The notes beneath the pieces are model-generated. The model did no database searches. It was not told the origin of the DNA and worked only from the letters and a program-made list of their open reading frames with translations. A stretch of 64,000 nt of DNA, from assembly GCA_965275905.1 (NCBI GenBank), contig CBDHYJ010000059.1:69418-133417 (forward strand), given 5' to 3'. This document shows positions 15,453-24,014 of this stretch, in pieces. Position numbers and translations under genes: made by a program. The first letter of the stretch is position 1, and every line of letters starts with the position of its first letter. The DNA is from CBDAQD01 sp965275905 (lineage in GTDB: Bacteria > Pseudomonadota > Alphaproteobacteria > Rhizobiales > JAJFHC01).

Positions 15453-17299
15453 TCAGTCGATGATGTGATAGACAGGCGCCTTCTCCAGCTCCCAGCTGTC
15501 CGACTCCTCGTCGTATTGGGACACGGTGAAGCAGTGCCAGTCGTCGTCGTCGAGCTTCGGATGGTCGGCCCGGTAATAATAGCCCGGCCACCGTGTTTCC
15601 TCCCGGAACATGGTGTGATGTGTCACCGATTCCGAGGCCATGACACGGTGATGCAGTTCCCACGCCCGCTGCAACTGGTGAAGATCCTCGGCCGCAAGGT
15701 TGTTGAGGTCTTCCTTGAGCATGCCGATCAGTTCGAGCCCGCGGTTGAGCATCCACGTGTTGGTCGTGTAGTGCGAACTGATCCCGCCGACATATTCGTC
15801 CATCAGCTTCTCGAGTCGCTGCAGGCCGTGGATCGGCAGGATATAGCTCGGCGAAACCGTGCCCGCCACGATCTCATTGCGACCGACCTCGTAGTTCTCG
15901 ATGGGCTGGTAGACGACCTTCTTGAGGTCCTCGTATTCCGCCTCGCTGACTTCGGGCACGTTGGTGCCGAGGTCGTTGACGTAGTTGACCGCCGCCTTGC
16001 CGGCGATCCGGCCCTCGGTAAACGACCCGGACGAGAACTTGTGCGCCGTGCCGCCGATGGTGTCGCCGGCGCCGAACAGGCCGTCGACGGTCATCATCCG
16101 GTTGTAGCCCCACTGGTATTCGTCGGGCGCGTAGTCGGAGGGACCGCTGGCCCATGCGCCGGAGCACGTAGCGTGCGAGCCCATGACGTAAGGCTCCGAC
16201 GTGGTCAGTTCCGGGTTGATGTGCTTCGGGTCGATATTCTGAGACGCCCACACGACCGCCTGGCCGATGGTCATGCCGAGGAAGTTCTCCCAGCCCACGG
16301 TTTCCTTGTGCGGATCCTGGAATGCCTCCTTGGTCACCATGCGGATCGGGCCGCGTCCGGCCTTCACCTCTTCAAGGATGGCGTGATTGCGCAGGCAGGT
16401 CGGTACCGGATGCCGGTCGATGTAGTCGCCCACCAGGTTCTTGGTGTGCTCGTACCAGGTCGACTCGTATTCCTCGCCGTTCACGTTCTCCGTGTAGGTC
16501 TTGAGATGCAGGAAGTACGCGCCGACCGGCCCGTAGCCGTCCTTGAACCGGGTCAGCACGATCCGGTTTTCCATCTGGGTCATCTTCGCGCCGAGGCGGA
16601 TCGGCAGCGCGTAGGCGGACGCGCTGCTCCACGGGCGCATACCAGGTCCGCCCCATGCCCTCGCCGACGGCGCGCGGCTTGAAGATGTGTGAGGCGCCGC
16701 CGGCGCAGACGATCACCGCCTTGCCGCGGAACACGTAGAAGTCGCCGGTCCGGACGTTGAAGCCGACTGCGCCGGCGACACGGTTGGCCTTGGTCTTGTC
16801 CCGCAGGAGGTGGGTCACCATGATCCGGTTGTAGACTTCGGTTGCCGCCTTGCGCGCGGCCTCGGCGACGATCGGCTTGTAGCTCTCGCCGTGGATCATG
16901 ATCTGCCACTTGCCCTCGCGCTGGTAGCGGCCCGGTCTCCGGGTCGCGCATGATCGGCAGGCCCCATTCCTCGAACTTGTGCACGGTCGAATCCACGTGT
17001 CGGGCGATGTCGTAGCCGAGATCCTCGCGCACCAGTCCCATGAGGTCGTTGCGGGCATAGCGCACGTGATCCTCGGGCTGGTTCTCGCCCCACTGCATGC
17101 CCATGTAGCAGTTGATGGCGTAGAGCCCCTGTGCGACGGCCCCGCTGCGCTCGATGTTTGCCTTCTCGACGCAAACGATTTTCAGGTCGCGTCCCCAGTA
17201 GCGGGACTCATAGGTGGCGCCGCACCCGGCCATGCCGCCGCCGATCACCAGGATGTCGGAGTCGACGAGGTGGGTTTTCCTCTGCGAGAACAGCCCCAT
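15453..17299 (-). CDS. aprA: Adenylylsulfate reductase alpha subunit, with two apparent +1 frameshifts
   Basis: Flavoprotein subunit that, in sulfur oxidisers, forms APS from sulfite and AMP. The FAD-binding start SDILVIGGGMAGCGA and the sequence through to the C-terminal YHIID are well conserved, but the reading frame changes twice. One extra base in the CCC at 16931-16933 breaks MRDPETG|RYQREGKWQ; one in the CC at 16629-16630 breaks WYAPV|SSASAYALPI. Removing both gives one 614-residue protein, normal for AprA. Both are insertions in short homopolymers, so sequencing error is likelier than decay. Its ATG shares a base with the aprB stop. Confidence 0.88.
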
Positions 17300-17763
17300 C
17301 AGACCACGCCCTGTTTGAGCTGGTCGGGCCGCAGCGCCGGCAGGCCGCCTTCTATATTGAGGGCGTCCGGTTCATGAGCCAGTTCCTGGGACTTCAAATC
17401 GTCCGCGCTCGGCGCGTCATATTCCTCTGCCGATTTGATCGATCCCCATGGCGTGGTGCGGATCGGGGAGACAAAGTTCTTCTCGCGGCCGTCGCGGAAC
17501 TGGACACGCCAGGAAATCGTGCCCTTTTCCTCTTCGCGAAGCGCGCGGACGCTGTGACCGAGGGGGGCGAAGTCGGCGTAGCCGCGGGCATCGATCGCGT
17601 TCTGCGGGCAGGCCTTCACGCAGGAATAACATTCCCAGCACATGTTGGGTTCGATGTTGTAGGCACGGCGGTAAGTCTTGTCGATGTGCATGATATCCGA
17701 CGGGCAAATGTCGACGCAGTGTCCGCAGCCATCGCAACTGGTCATGTAGACGAAAGTGGGCAT
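17299..17763 (-). CDS. aprB: Adenylylsulfate reductase beta subunit (ferredoxin-type)
   Basis: A 154-residue electron-transfer subunit of APS reductase. Two [4Fe-4S] motifs: C10, C13, C16, C20 (CDGCGHCVDIC) and C42, C45, C48, C52 (CWECYSCVKACP). The C-terminal 90 residues (WRVQFRDGREKNFVSPIRTTPWGS) form the beta-sheet and tail that wrap AprA. It passes electrons from the AprA flavin towards the membrane subunit. Between aprM (57 bases upstream) and aprA (overlapping). Confidence 0.93.
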   Translation of the reverse strand: MPTFVYMTSCDGCGHCVDICPSDIMHIDKTYRRAYNIEPNMCWECYSCVKACPQNAIDARGYADFAPLGHSVRALREEEKGTISWRVQFRDGREKNFVSPIRTTPWGSIKSAEEYDAPSADDLKSQELAHEPDALNIEGGLPALRPDQLKQGVV

Positions 17764-17819
17764 GTTGCTATTTTCCCTCCTGAGTCGAAGTCTGTGCTTC
17801 GTTCATTCTGTAGTGATGT

Positions 17820-18605
17820 TCAGTAGTGCTGCGGCAGGCGCCGGGCGCTGCCGAGTGTTGCGGGCTTGTCTGCCGGCCCGGGCAGGTTGCGCCGCGTGCC
17901 GTTCTCCTCTTCGACGCGCTTCTGCAGGGCGGCCGCCGGTTTGAAGAACATGTGGGAGAACTTCGACCAGGGCACGGAACCGAAAAGCACGGTCGTCGCG
18001 ATGAGATAGAGTCCGAGGAAGATCGTCGCCAACGCACCGCCTGCGCCCTGCAGCAGCGCCCAGAGCAGGCCGAATGTCACGCTGCCCAGAAGCGACAGGA
18101 TGAAAAGATCCGCCCGGATGATCCGGAACGGTAAATTACCCTCCGCCGATACGTCGGCCCGGATGAAAAACCAGAACCAATAGCCGCCGACGCACACGCA
18201 GATCGCGCCGAGCCACCACAGGAATGTAACGAGACCCGGTGTCGCCGCACCTGGGGAGGCATAGCCGAACACCATGATGACCGTCGTGATGACATAGGCA
18301 AGAAATCCGTACATGCCGAGAAGATGGGCGATGCGGCGATGCGGATTGCAGAATTCCGAAGACGTCAGGACCTCCGATGCGAGGGTCTGCACCGCGAGTC
18401 CGGCGACCTGTCCGCCGCCAATTTCCTTGCCGCCCTTTGCCTGGACCTTGCGCCAGTTGTTGAAGAAGTAGGTGGCGCTGCGTTTGTGAAGAATGTCGTA
18501 AATCGTTCCGCCGGCAACCAGCAGGATCATGATGATCACGTAGGTCTGCATGATGGATGGCGATATGGTTGCCGACAGTTCGGCAAACGGATTGCTGGCG
18601 AACAT
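17820..18605 (-). CDS. aprM: AprM-type membrane anchor of APS reductase
   Basis: A 261-residue membrane protein with about six helices, related to the cytochrome b-like gamma subunits of the HdrE/NarI type. IVIMILLVAGGTIYDI-type first helix, HRRIAHLLGMYGFLAYVI and FLWWLGAICVCVGGYWFWF are seen. In purple sulfur bacteria the order sat, aprM, aprB, aprA is known, and AprM takes the place of QmoABC in moving electrons to quinone. The start ATG 18605 follows GAGGGGA; a much longer open frame upstream overlaps sat and is not coding. Heads the aprMBA operon. Confidence 0.85.
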   Translation of the reverse strand: MFASNPFAELSATISPSIMQTYVIIMILLVAGGTIYDILHKRSATYFFNNWRKVQAKGGKEIGGGQVAGLAVQTLASEVLTSSEFCNPHRRIAHLLGMYGFLAYVITTVIMVFGYASPGAATPGLVTFLWWLGAICVCVGGYWFWFFIRADVSAEGNLPFRIIRADLFILSLLGSVTFGLLWALLQGAGGALATIFLGLYLIATTVLFGSVPWSKFSHMFFKPAAALQKRVEEENGTRRNLPGPADKPATLGSARRLPQHY

Positions 18606-18797
18606 GAAATCCCCTCGACCACTTCGGGCTCGAGCAGAATCGACGGCGCCAACGGCACTAAAGGCTCCCCACGGCCCCACCGTCGACCCGTACGAGCATA
18701 GTTGCAGCGACAGCCTACGATAAATCTCGAGCCGTGACACCCTTGAATCGTTGTTGCTACGCTCGGCGCCGGACAGAACCGGCAGGAGGGAATGATC

Positions 18798-19163
18798 GTG
18801 GCCAGCGGCGAGATTACGATTGAAAGCCTGACGCAACGCCTGATCGCGTTTCGCGACGCGCGCGACTGGCGGCAGTTTCATTCCATGAAGGACCTGATCC
18901 TGTCGCTGAACCTTGAAGCCAGCGAGTTGCTGGAACTGGCGCAGTGGAAGAAGGAAGCGGACTTCGAAGCGGAAGTCGAAAGCGGTGCGATACGGCAAAG
19001 GCTGGCCGAGGAGTGCGCCGATGTGTTCCTCTATCTGCTGCTGATCGCCGAGCGGGCGGGCATCGACCTGAAACAGGCCGCTGCCGAGAAGATCGGGTCC
19101 AATGAGGTGAAGTACCCGGTCGAAAAATCGCGCGGCAGTGCAACCAAGTACACCGATCTCTGA
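18798..19163 (+). CDS. MazG-like nucleotide pyrophosphohydrolase
   Basis: A 121-residue all-alpha NTP pyrophosphatase of the RS21-C6/dCTPase-like group. DLILSLNLEASELLELAQW gives the ExxE metal site and LAEECADVFLYLLL the ExxD half. HSMKDLILS is the substrate-binding start. These enzymes hydrolyse non-canonical or methylated dNTPs to monophosphates. An ATG at 18792 lies only two bases from AGGAGGG, so the in-frame GTG at 18798, eight bases from it, is the better start. It stands on the opposite strand between aprM and sat. Confidence 0.85.
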   Translation: MASGEITIESLTQRLIAFRDARDWRQFHSMKDLILSLNLEASELLELAQWKKEADFEAEVESGAIRQRLAEECADVFLYLLLIAERAGIDLKQAAAEKIGSNEVKYPVEKSRGSATKYTDL

Positions 19164-19165
19164 CG

Positions 19166-20371
19166 CTAGTCTGCCGGCGCGTCGGCTGACCGGTAGTGCT
19201 CGATCAGGATCTGCGCGACTTCCGGCCGCGAGAACTCCACCGGCGGTGCAATGCCGTCGCCGAGCATCTCGCGCACCCTGGTCCCGGACAGGATGACGAA
19301 GTCGTCCTGCGTGTGATCCGGCGCTTCGCGCATCATCACCACTTTGTCCAGTTTCTTCGAATAGGCCGTGTGGTCGGCGCGGAAGATCTCGATCTCCAGC
19401 GCATCCGGTGGGATCTCGTCGAAGATCGTCTGGGCGTCGAATGCTCCGTAGTAGTCGCCGACACCGGCGTGATCGCGTCCGACGATGAGATGCGTCGCCC
19501 CCATGTTCTGGCGGAAGATGGCGTGCAGCAGGGCTTCGCGCGGACCCGCATAGAGCATGTCGAAACCGTAGCCCGAGACAATCGCGCTGTTGGCGGGGAA
19601 ATAGAGCTCGACCATTTTGCGGATGGCCGCGTCGCGCACATGAGCGGGAATGTCGCCGGGCTTCAGCTTGCCCAGAAGCATATGGATGACGAGGCCGTCG
19701 GCATTGAGCCGCTCCATTGCCATGCGGCAAAGCTCCTCATGGGCCCGGTGCATCGGATTGCGCGTCTGGAAGGCAACCACCTTGTGCCACCCGTTGGCGG
19801 CGATCTGATCGCGGATCTCGACCGCGGTCATGAACGTGCCGGGGAAGTCGGTTGCGAAATAGCTGTAGTTGAGCACCTGGATCGGACCTGAAACGACGAG
19901 GCGTCCCCCGCCGACGAAGGCGGCGACGCCGGGATGTTCGGAGCTGGTGGTGCCGTAGGTCTGCCGGATGATGATCTCGGATTCCGCGTCGTCGAGATCC
20001 TCGATGGCGGTGATGTCCATGATCGCGATGACCGGGTGGCCGTCGACGTTCGGATCACGCAGGGCAATTCGCTTTGCGTCGCCAATTGCGTCGACCGACT
20101 CGACCAGGTTCAGCACCGGGGTCGGCCAGAACAGGCCGCCGCGCGTGTGCATCGTCTCGGCCACCGACAGGGCGTCCGCCTTGTCCATGAAACCGGTCAG
20201 GGGCGTGAAATAGCCTCCGGCAAGCATTACGGCATTGGCTGCCGCTGCGGAACTGATGGTCAACGCAGGAAGGTCCGACGCCTCCTGTTCCAGGACGCTT
20301 CGCGTGCCCGGATCATCCACATAGAGTGGTTTGAGCGTGTCGCTGCCATGCGGCCGAACGAGCTCCGTCAT
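19166..20371 (-). CDS. sat: Sulfate adenylyltransferase (ATP sulfurylase), dissimilatory type
   Basis: A 401-residue single-domain ATP sulfurylase. QTRNPMHRAHEE (202-213) is the QxRNP/HxxH nucleotide site; GRDHAGVGDYYG is the second substrate loop; MLAGGYFTPLTGFM lies in the N-terminal PUA-like domain. With aprMBA nearby it should run APS plus pyrophosphate to ATP plus sulfate, the last step of sulfite oxidation. No APS kinase domain is fused. It is 1 kb from aprM, split by the MazG-like gene, and downstream of the PAPS-reductase-like gene by 130 bases. Confidence 0.93.
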   Translation of the reverse strand: MTELVRPHGSDTLKPLYVDDPGTRSVLEQEASDLPALTISSAAAANAVMLAGGYFTPLTGFMDKADALSVAETMHTRGGLFWPTPVLNLVESVDAIGDAKRIALRDPNVDGHPVIAIMDITAIEDLDDAESEIIIRQTYGTTSSEHPGVAAFVGGGRLVVSGPIQVLNYSYFATDFPGTFMTAVEIRDQIAANGWHKVVAFQTRNPMHRAHEELCRMAMERLNADGLVIHMLLGKLKPGDIPAHVRDAAIRKMVELYFPANSAIVSGYGFDMLYAGPREALLHAIFRQNMGATHLIVGRDHAGVGDYYGAFDAQTIFDEIPPDALEIEIFRADHTAYSKKLDKVVMMREAPDHTQDDFVILSGTRVREMLGDGIAPPVEFSRPEVAQILIEHYRSADAPAD

Positions 20372-20501
20372 CCTGATGTCCCTCCCGTTCCTGGTCTGAC
20401 CCTGCTCCCGGGCGGCAGTCTAGCGTCAGATCTGCGTGTTTGCGAAGCAAGGGCGTGTCCGGGGGGATGAAACGGTGACGAACCGGTGGCCGCGACAGGT
20501 C

Positions 20502-21134
20502 TCAGAAATGGCAGCCGATGTCCTGGCCGTCCGTGCCGATGGGTTCAAGCTTCTTCTTCTTGTGGCTGATCCTCGGGTGATAGGGCAGCCCCTGGCTCAG
20601 CATGAACTGGTCGATTGCCTTGATTGTGCGCCGGCGAAGGGGATCGACGATCACCTTGCGGCCGTAGATGTCCACCCGCTGTGCGGAAACACCGTCGGGC
20701 CGGTCGTGGTAGGCGGCCTTGATCCAGCAGCTGTAGGGACCGATGGTGTCGTGCAGGTGTATCGTTTCCTGAACCTTGCCCATCCCGCCGGACGCGTCGT
20801 TCCAGAGACGCTCGGTAAAGGTGAATGGGGTCCTCCCGGTCAGAGGGTCGCTTTCCGTCACCACCTTGATATCGGTCAGACCCAGCAGCCCGATAATCTC
20901 GGACCGGTATTGCTCGCTTTCCGGAAAGACCGGTGTGGGATGGCAGAAGACCACCGGCGTCGTCGGGTCGATCTCGGAGACCAGCTTCAGCACCACGATG
21001 CTGGACGACTTGAGCGACGCCGTCACGACCACATCGTTCGGAAAACGGTCCTTCAGCAGATAGCGCAGCATCTCCGATGCCGGCAGGTCTGTGGTGACGT
21101 CTCGGATATCTTGCAACGAGACCATTGACTCCAT
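20502..21134 (-). CDS. Divergent PAPS/APS reductase-like (CysH fold) protein
   Basis: A 210-residue adenine-nucleotide alpha-hydrolase fold. VVVTASLKSSSIVVLKLVSEI takes the place of the SxGxxS pyrophosphate loop, and TTPVVFCHPTPVFPESEQYR matches the CysH strand IFLDTGxLFPETxxY. The canonical C-terminal ECGLH of PAPS reductases is missing; the protein instead ends IGCHF. A basic KKKK precedes the end. It may be an assimilatory paralogue with altered activity or a nucleotide-binding partner of the sulfur locus. The ATG at 21125 is an alternative start. It lies just upstream of sat. Confidence 0.65.
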   Translation of the reverse strand: MESMVSLQDIRDVTTDLPASEMLRYLLKDRFPNDVVVTASLKSSSIVVLKLVSEIDPTTPVVFCHPTPVFPESEQYRSEIIGLLGLTDIKVVTESDPLTGRTPFTFTERLWNDASGGMGKVQETIHLHDTIGPYSCWIKAAYHDRPDGVSAQRVDIYGRKVIVDPLRRRTIKAIDQFMLSQGLPYHPRISHKKKKLEPIGTDGQDIGCHF

Positions 21135-21238
21135 CTAAGTTCAATAGTCATTTGTCCGCAACACCGAAATGACGGCAGTCCCGGAACGCTTTCGCGAGTC
21201 CTTTCCCTTTTCCCGCAGAAACACGATGCTTGTCATCC

Positions 21239-21988
21239 ATGCAAATCGTACAGATCTCCGACAGTCACATCCTTCCCGCTGACGCCGACGGCGGCCGCCG
21301 GATTGATGATTTGCTGCGCTGCGTGAATCACATCATGTGTCTGGACCGGCCGCCCGAGATTGTCGTCCACACCGGCGACGTGGCGCACAACGGAACCCGG
21401 CTCGAGTATGTTGAGGCCTCCGGAATTCTCGAGACCATCCGGTCGCGGCTCTTCGTTATTCCGGGCAATCGCGACCATCGCAACAACCTGCGTTCGGCCT
21501 TCGCGCGCTTCCTTCCCGAAGACTGCCACCCCGAATTCATCCAGTACGCGGTGCCGTTCAGCGACAGCCTTCATGCGGTCATGCTGGATACGGTCAGCAC
21601 GGAGAGCAACAAGGGACAGTTGTGCGCGGCCCGGCTTGACCATGTCCGGGAACTCCTGCGTCGGGCCGGCGACCGGCGGGTCGTGATCTTCATGCATCAT
21701 CCGCCATACGATGTCACCGAAGCGGATGAACGCTTCCGGTTTCAGTTTGAGGACCGGGACTGTCTGGTGGAGTTTGCGGACATCGTGTCGCGGCATGGGA
21801 ACGTGCAGCATATCTATTGCGGTCACAGTCACCGTGCCTCGGTCGGCAGTGTCGGCGGGGTGCCGGCATCGATCGTTCCGAGCATTGCGGTTGACCTGCG
21901 GATGGGGCCGCCTGTCGAAATCGATGAAATCTGTCCGGTGTTCGATCTGTCCGGACAGCAGCCTGAGAGCGTGCCGCAGGCGTCCTGA
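21239..21988 (+). CDS. Calcineurin-like metallophosphoesterase (CpdA-type)
   Basis: A 249-residue class III phosphodiesterase-like protein. Metal ligands are visible in order: D-x-H in ISDSHI, GD in VHTGDVAHNG, GNRDH, HH in FMHHPPYD, and GHSHR. Relatives hydrolyse cyclic AMP or other phosphodiesters. The in-frame TTG at 21230 is possible, but ATG 21239 fits the family start MQIVQISDSH. Divergent from the PAPS-reductase-like gene. Confidence 0.87.
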   Translation: MQIVQISDSHILPADADGGRRIDDLLRCVNHIMCLDRPPEIVVHTGDVAHNGTRLEYVEASGILETIRSRLFVIPGNRDHRNNLRSAFARFLPEDCHPEFIQYAVPFSDSLHAVMLDTVSTESNKGQLCAARLDHVRELLRRAGDRRVVIFMHHPPYDVTEADERFRFQFEDRDCLVEFADIVSRHGNVQHIYCGHSHRASVGSVGGVPASIVPSIAVDLRMGPPVEIDEICPVFDLSGQQPESVPQAS

Positions 21989-22010
21989 AGCGGACCTCTG
22001 GAGGATGCCG

Positions 22011-22063
22011 CTGGACCCTCGGGTCAAGCCTGTGCCCGCGAAGGCGGGTGCCCGAGGGTGACA
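22011..22063. repeat. REP-like nested palindrome
   Basis: ACCCTCGGG at one end pairs with CCCGAGGGT at the other, and an inner pair GCCCGCGAAGGCGGG forms a second stem. It begins 23 bases after the phosphoesterase stop. Confidence 0.7.
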
Positions 22064-22092
22064 ATATGTAAGGTCGAAAGCCATCATCTCAT

Positions 22093-22442
22093 GTCATGCT
22101 CGCGCTTGACACGAGCATCCAGCCGCGGGCGAAGGCGGCGCTGTTCTCTGAACTGCGTGTCCCGAGCGCCGACCGTTCCCCGGACGAGCGCAAGCGGGAT
22201 CCGGGGCCGTTCCGGACGCAGGGCGGAGTTTGGAACGATCCCGGACAGCCCTGCCGGGCTTCCGGGAAACGAGCTTTCCGAATTGCTGCCGGACATTCAG
22301 GTGCAACCTGTTCTCCTTAGTGTCATCCCGGACGCTGCGCAGCGCGTAAGCGGTGCGCTGCTGAGCCGGGATCCGGCGGCATAGGCAGCAAGCGGGTCTT
22401 CTGGCTGGATGCCGGATCACGCTTCGCTTGTCCGGCATGACA
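22093..22442. repeat. Block of several REP-like palindromes
   Basis: This gap of about 590 bases (21989-22574) has no gene. It holds GTCATGCTCG...CGAGCATCCAG (22093-22122), GTCATCCCGGACG...GCCGGGATCCGG (22322-22376) and GCCGGATCACGCTTCGCTTG...CCGGCATGAC (22411-22441). All share GTCATsC...GsATCCxG ends typical of alphaproteobacterial intergenic palindromes. Short open frames through it have no coding character. Confidence 0.65.
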
Positions 22443-22471
22443 ATCGACGAGGTGCAGGCAATCTCCATACC

Positions 22472-22562
22472 GTGTTTCCCGGGCTTTGACCCGGGGCCTA
22501 TTCATCTGCTCAGCGATCCGCAGCAAAAGCCAATGGACCCCGGCTCGAAGGCCGGGGAACGC
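22472..22562. repeat. Third, divergent copy of the IS110-target repeat
   Basis: Shares the order of blocks with the copy at 8553-8641: CCCGG...CCGGGGCCTATT, then GCAAAAGCCAATGGACCC and a closing GGCCGGGGAAC. The core where IS110 inserted reads ATGGACCCCGG here, so the exact target is changed. Confidence 0.75.
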
Positions 22563-22574
22563 GACTGAATTGCG

Positions 22575-22889
22575 TCATTTCAGCTCCGCCCGGATCCGCT
22601 CGAACACGGGCCGGAAGTCGTAGGTCGGGTAGAACTCCGTTTCGAACGCGCCCCAGGCGTTCTGCTCGATCGCGAGATTCACGTCGCGCAGCATGTCAGC
22701 CGGCACCGACAGCGTGACCACCTGGCCGATGCCCATCATCACGTACCAGGACACGATCTCGCAGCCTTCCGGCGGGAACGTCTTCCAGAAGCCGGTGGCG
22801 TCGAGCTTTGCGTTGATCTCGGCCAGGTTCTTGTCCTGCTGGTGCTTGAGCATGATGGTCAGCAGGATGTGGTTGGCGTCTGCGGTCAT
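22575..22889 (-). CDS. Hypothetical protein, muconolactone-isomerase-like size and pattern
   Basis: A 104-residue soluble protein. NHILLTIMLKHQQDKNLAEI opens it, followed by GQVVTLSVPADMLRDVNLAIEQ and AWGAFETEFYPTYDFRPVF. The beta-alpha-beta layout suggests a ferredoxin-like (dimeric alpha/beta barrel) fold, but this is only pattern reading; no named family is recognised. ATG follows GGGAGGAC. It is followed by the repeat element and preceded by the LysR gene on the same strand. Confidence 0.6.
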   Translation of the reverse strand: MTADANHILLTIMLKHQQDKNLAEINAKLDATGFWKTFPPEGCEIVSWYVMMGIGQVVTLSVPADMLRDVNLAIEQNAWGAFETEFYPTYDFRPVFERIRAELK

Positions 22890-23006
22890 GCGTCTTGTCC
22901 TCCCTCAGTCTCACTTGCTCTTTGATCGTAGTGGGCGAGGGGCGGACGGTTCAACGCGCATTCATGGCCGCGTGGCACGCGGACTCCGCCGGAATGAAAC
23001 CTGCCG

Positions 23007-23921
23007 TCACGGCTTGTGCGTCGACAATTCCTTTTTCAGCCAGTCAAGCAGCACGTCCGAACCGCGCCGAACCTGCCAGCCGGTCGGTTCATAGATGGAA
23101 AGGCCGTCGGGAAGCTGAAGCTGCTCCCTGAAGGGCTGCACGAGGGCGCCCGATGCGATGTAGTGTTCCACGGTTCGCCGCCAGCCGAGGGCGATCCCGT
23201 GGCCCTCCAGCACGGCCTGCATCATCATCGGATAGCTGTCATAGACGATGCCGCGATCGCCGATCCGGAGTTCCATGCCGAGCCGCTCGAGCCATGTATC
23301 CCAGTCGATCCAGTCCTGGGGATCGACCTTGTGATGCAGAACCTGCAGGTGTTCCAGCCTCTCGATCGGCACTGGTATGTCCATGCCGTCGAGATAGGCG
23401 GGGCTGCAGACGGGAAACACGTCATCCGACACCGTGTGAACAAGTCTTGCTGTTCCGCGGTCCCGTCCTGCCGTCTGCAGGGCGAGATCGAACCGCTCGT
23501 TCGACTTTGCGATCGGCTCGGTCGAAACGGAGACCCTGACCGGAATGTCCGGGTGCTCCTGGTAAAACCGTGACAGGCGCGGCATCAGCCAGTAGAGGCC
23601 CTCGCAAAGCTGTGACCGGAGGACCACTTCACCGTCCCGGTGCTGCTGGCGCAGGTCCTGGGCATGGTTGCCGATGGCCTGAAGCGCCCCGGTCACGATG
23701 CGCGCGAACTCAACGCCCGCTTCGGTCGGATAGATGGCCCGGTTTCGCCGCTCGAACAGCTGCAGGCCGATATCGGTTTCCAGTGACCGGATCTGCTTGC
23801 TCACCGCAGCCTGCGTGAGGCCGAGTTCATCGCCGGCCCTGGTGATGCTGCCAAGCCTTGCGGTCGCCTCGAAGGGCAGGAGGCTCGACAGGGGCGGCAG
23901 TCGTCTTCTGAGGTTTTGCAT
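23007..23921 (-). CDS. LysR-type transcriptional regulator (GcvA-like)
   Basis: A 304-residue regulator. The winged HTH is at 10-70: FEATARLGSITRAGDELGLTQ then AAVSKQIRSLETDIGLQLFERR. The effector domain follows (90-300) with VRVSVSTEPIAKSNERFDLALQ and EGHGIALGW. The PPLSSLLPFEATARLGS start is typical of the GcvA group. It is divergent from the EamA exporter gene 93 bases away and may control it; the ligand is unknown. Confidence 0.88.
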   Translation of the reverse strand: MQNLRRRLPPLSSLLPFEATARLGSITRAGDELGLTQAAVSKQIRSLETDIGLQLFERRNRAIYPTEAGVEFARIVTGALQAIGNHAQDLRQQHRDGEVVLRSQLCEGLYWLMPRLSRFYQEHPDIPVRVSVSTEPIAKSNERFDLALQTAGRDRGTARLVHTVSDDVFPVCSPAYLDGMDIPVPIERLEHLQVLHHKVDPQDWIDWDTWLERLGMELRIGDRGIVYDSYPMMMQAVLEGHGIALGWRRTVEHYIASGALVQPFREQLQLPDGLSIYEPTGWQVRRGSDVLLDWLKKELSTHKP

Positions 23922-24014
23922 AACTCAAGGTAATGCATTTGCGCCGAGAAGTAAATTTAACCGGCGTTCCGGCGCGATTATCTTCAACCCAGGATCAATG
24001 GAAACGGGTTGACC

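Noticed and set aside
15453..17299. aprA as a decayed pseudogene
   Set aside because: Only single-base insertions, no stops or deletions otherwise, and intact aprB, aprM and sat; sequencing error explains it better, though it is not proven.
17820..19730. 636-codon minus-strand frame covering aprM and part of sat and the MazG-like gene
   Set aside because: Only the last 261 codons, from ATG 18605 with a Shine-Dalgarno, match a protein family. The upstream part is antisense or out of frame to real genes.
22058..22530. Several short frames in the gap after the phosphoesterase gene
   Set aside because: All are made of repeat sequence on both strands; no coding signal.
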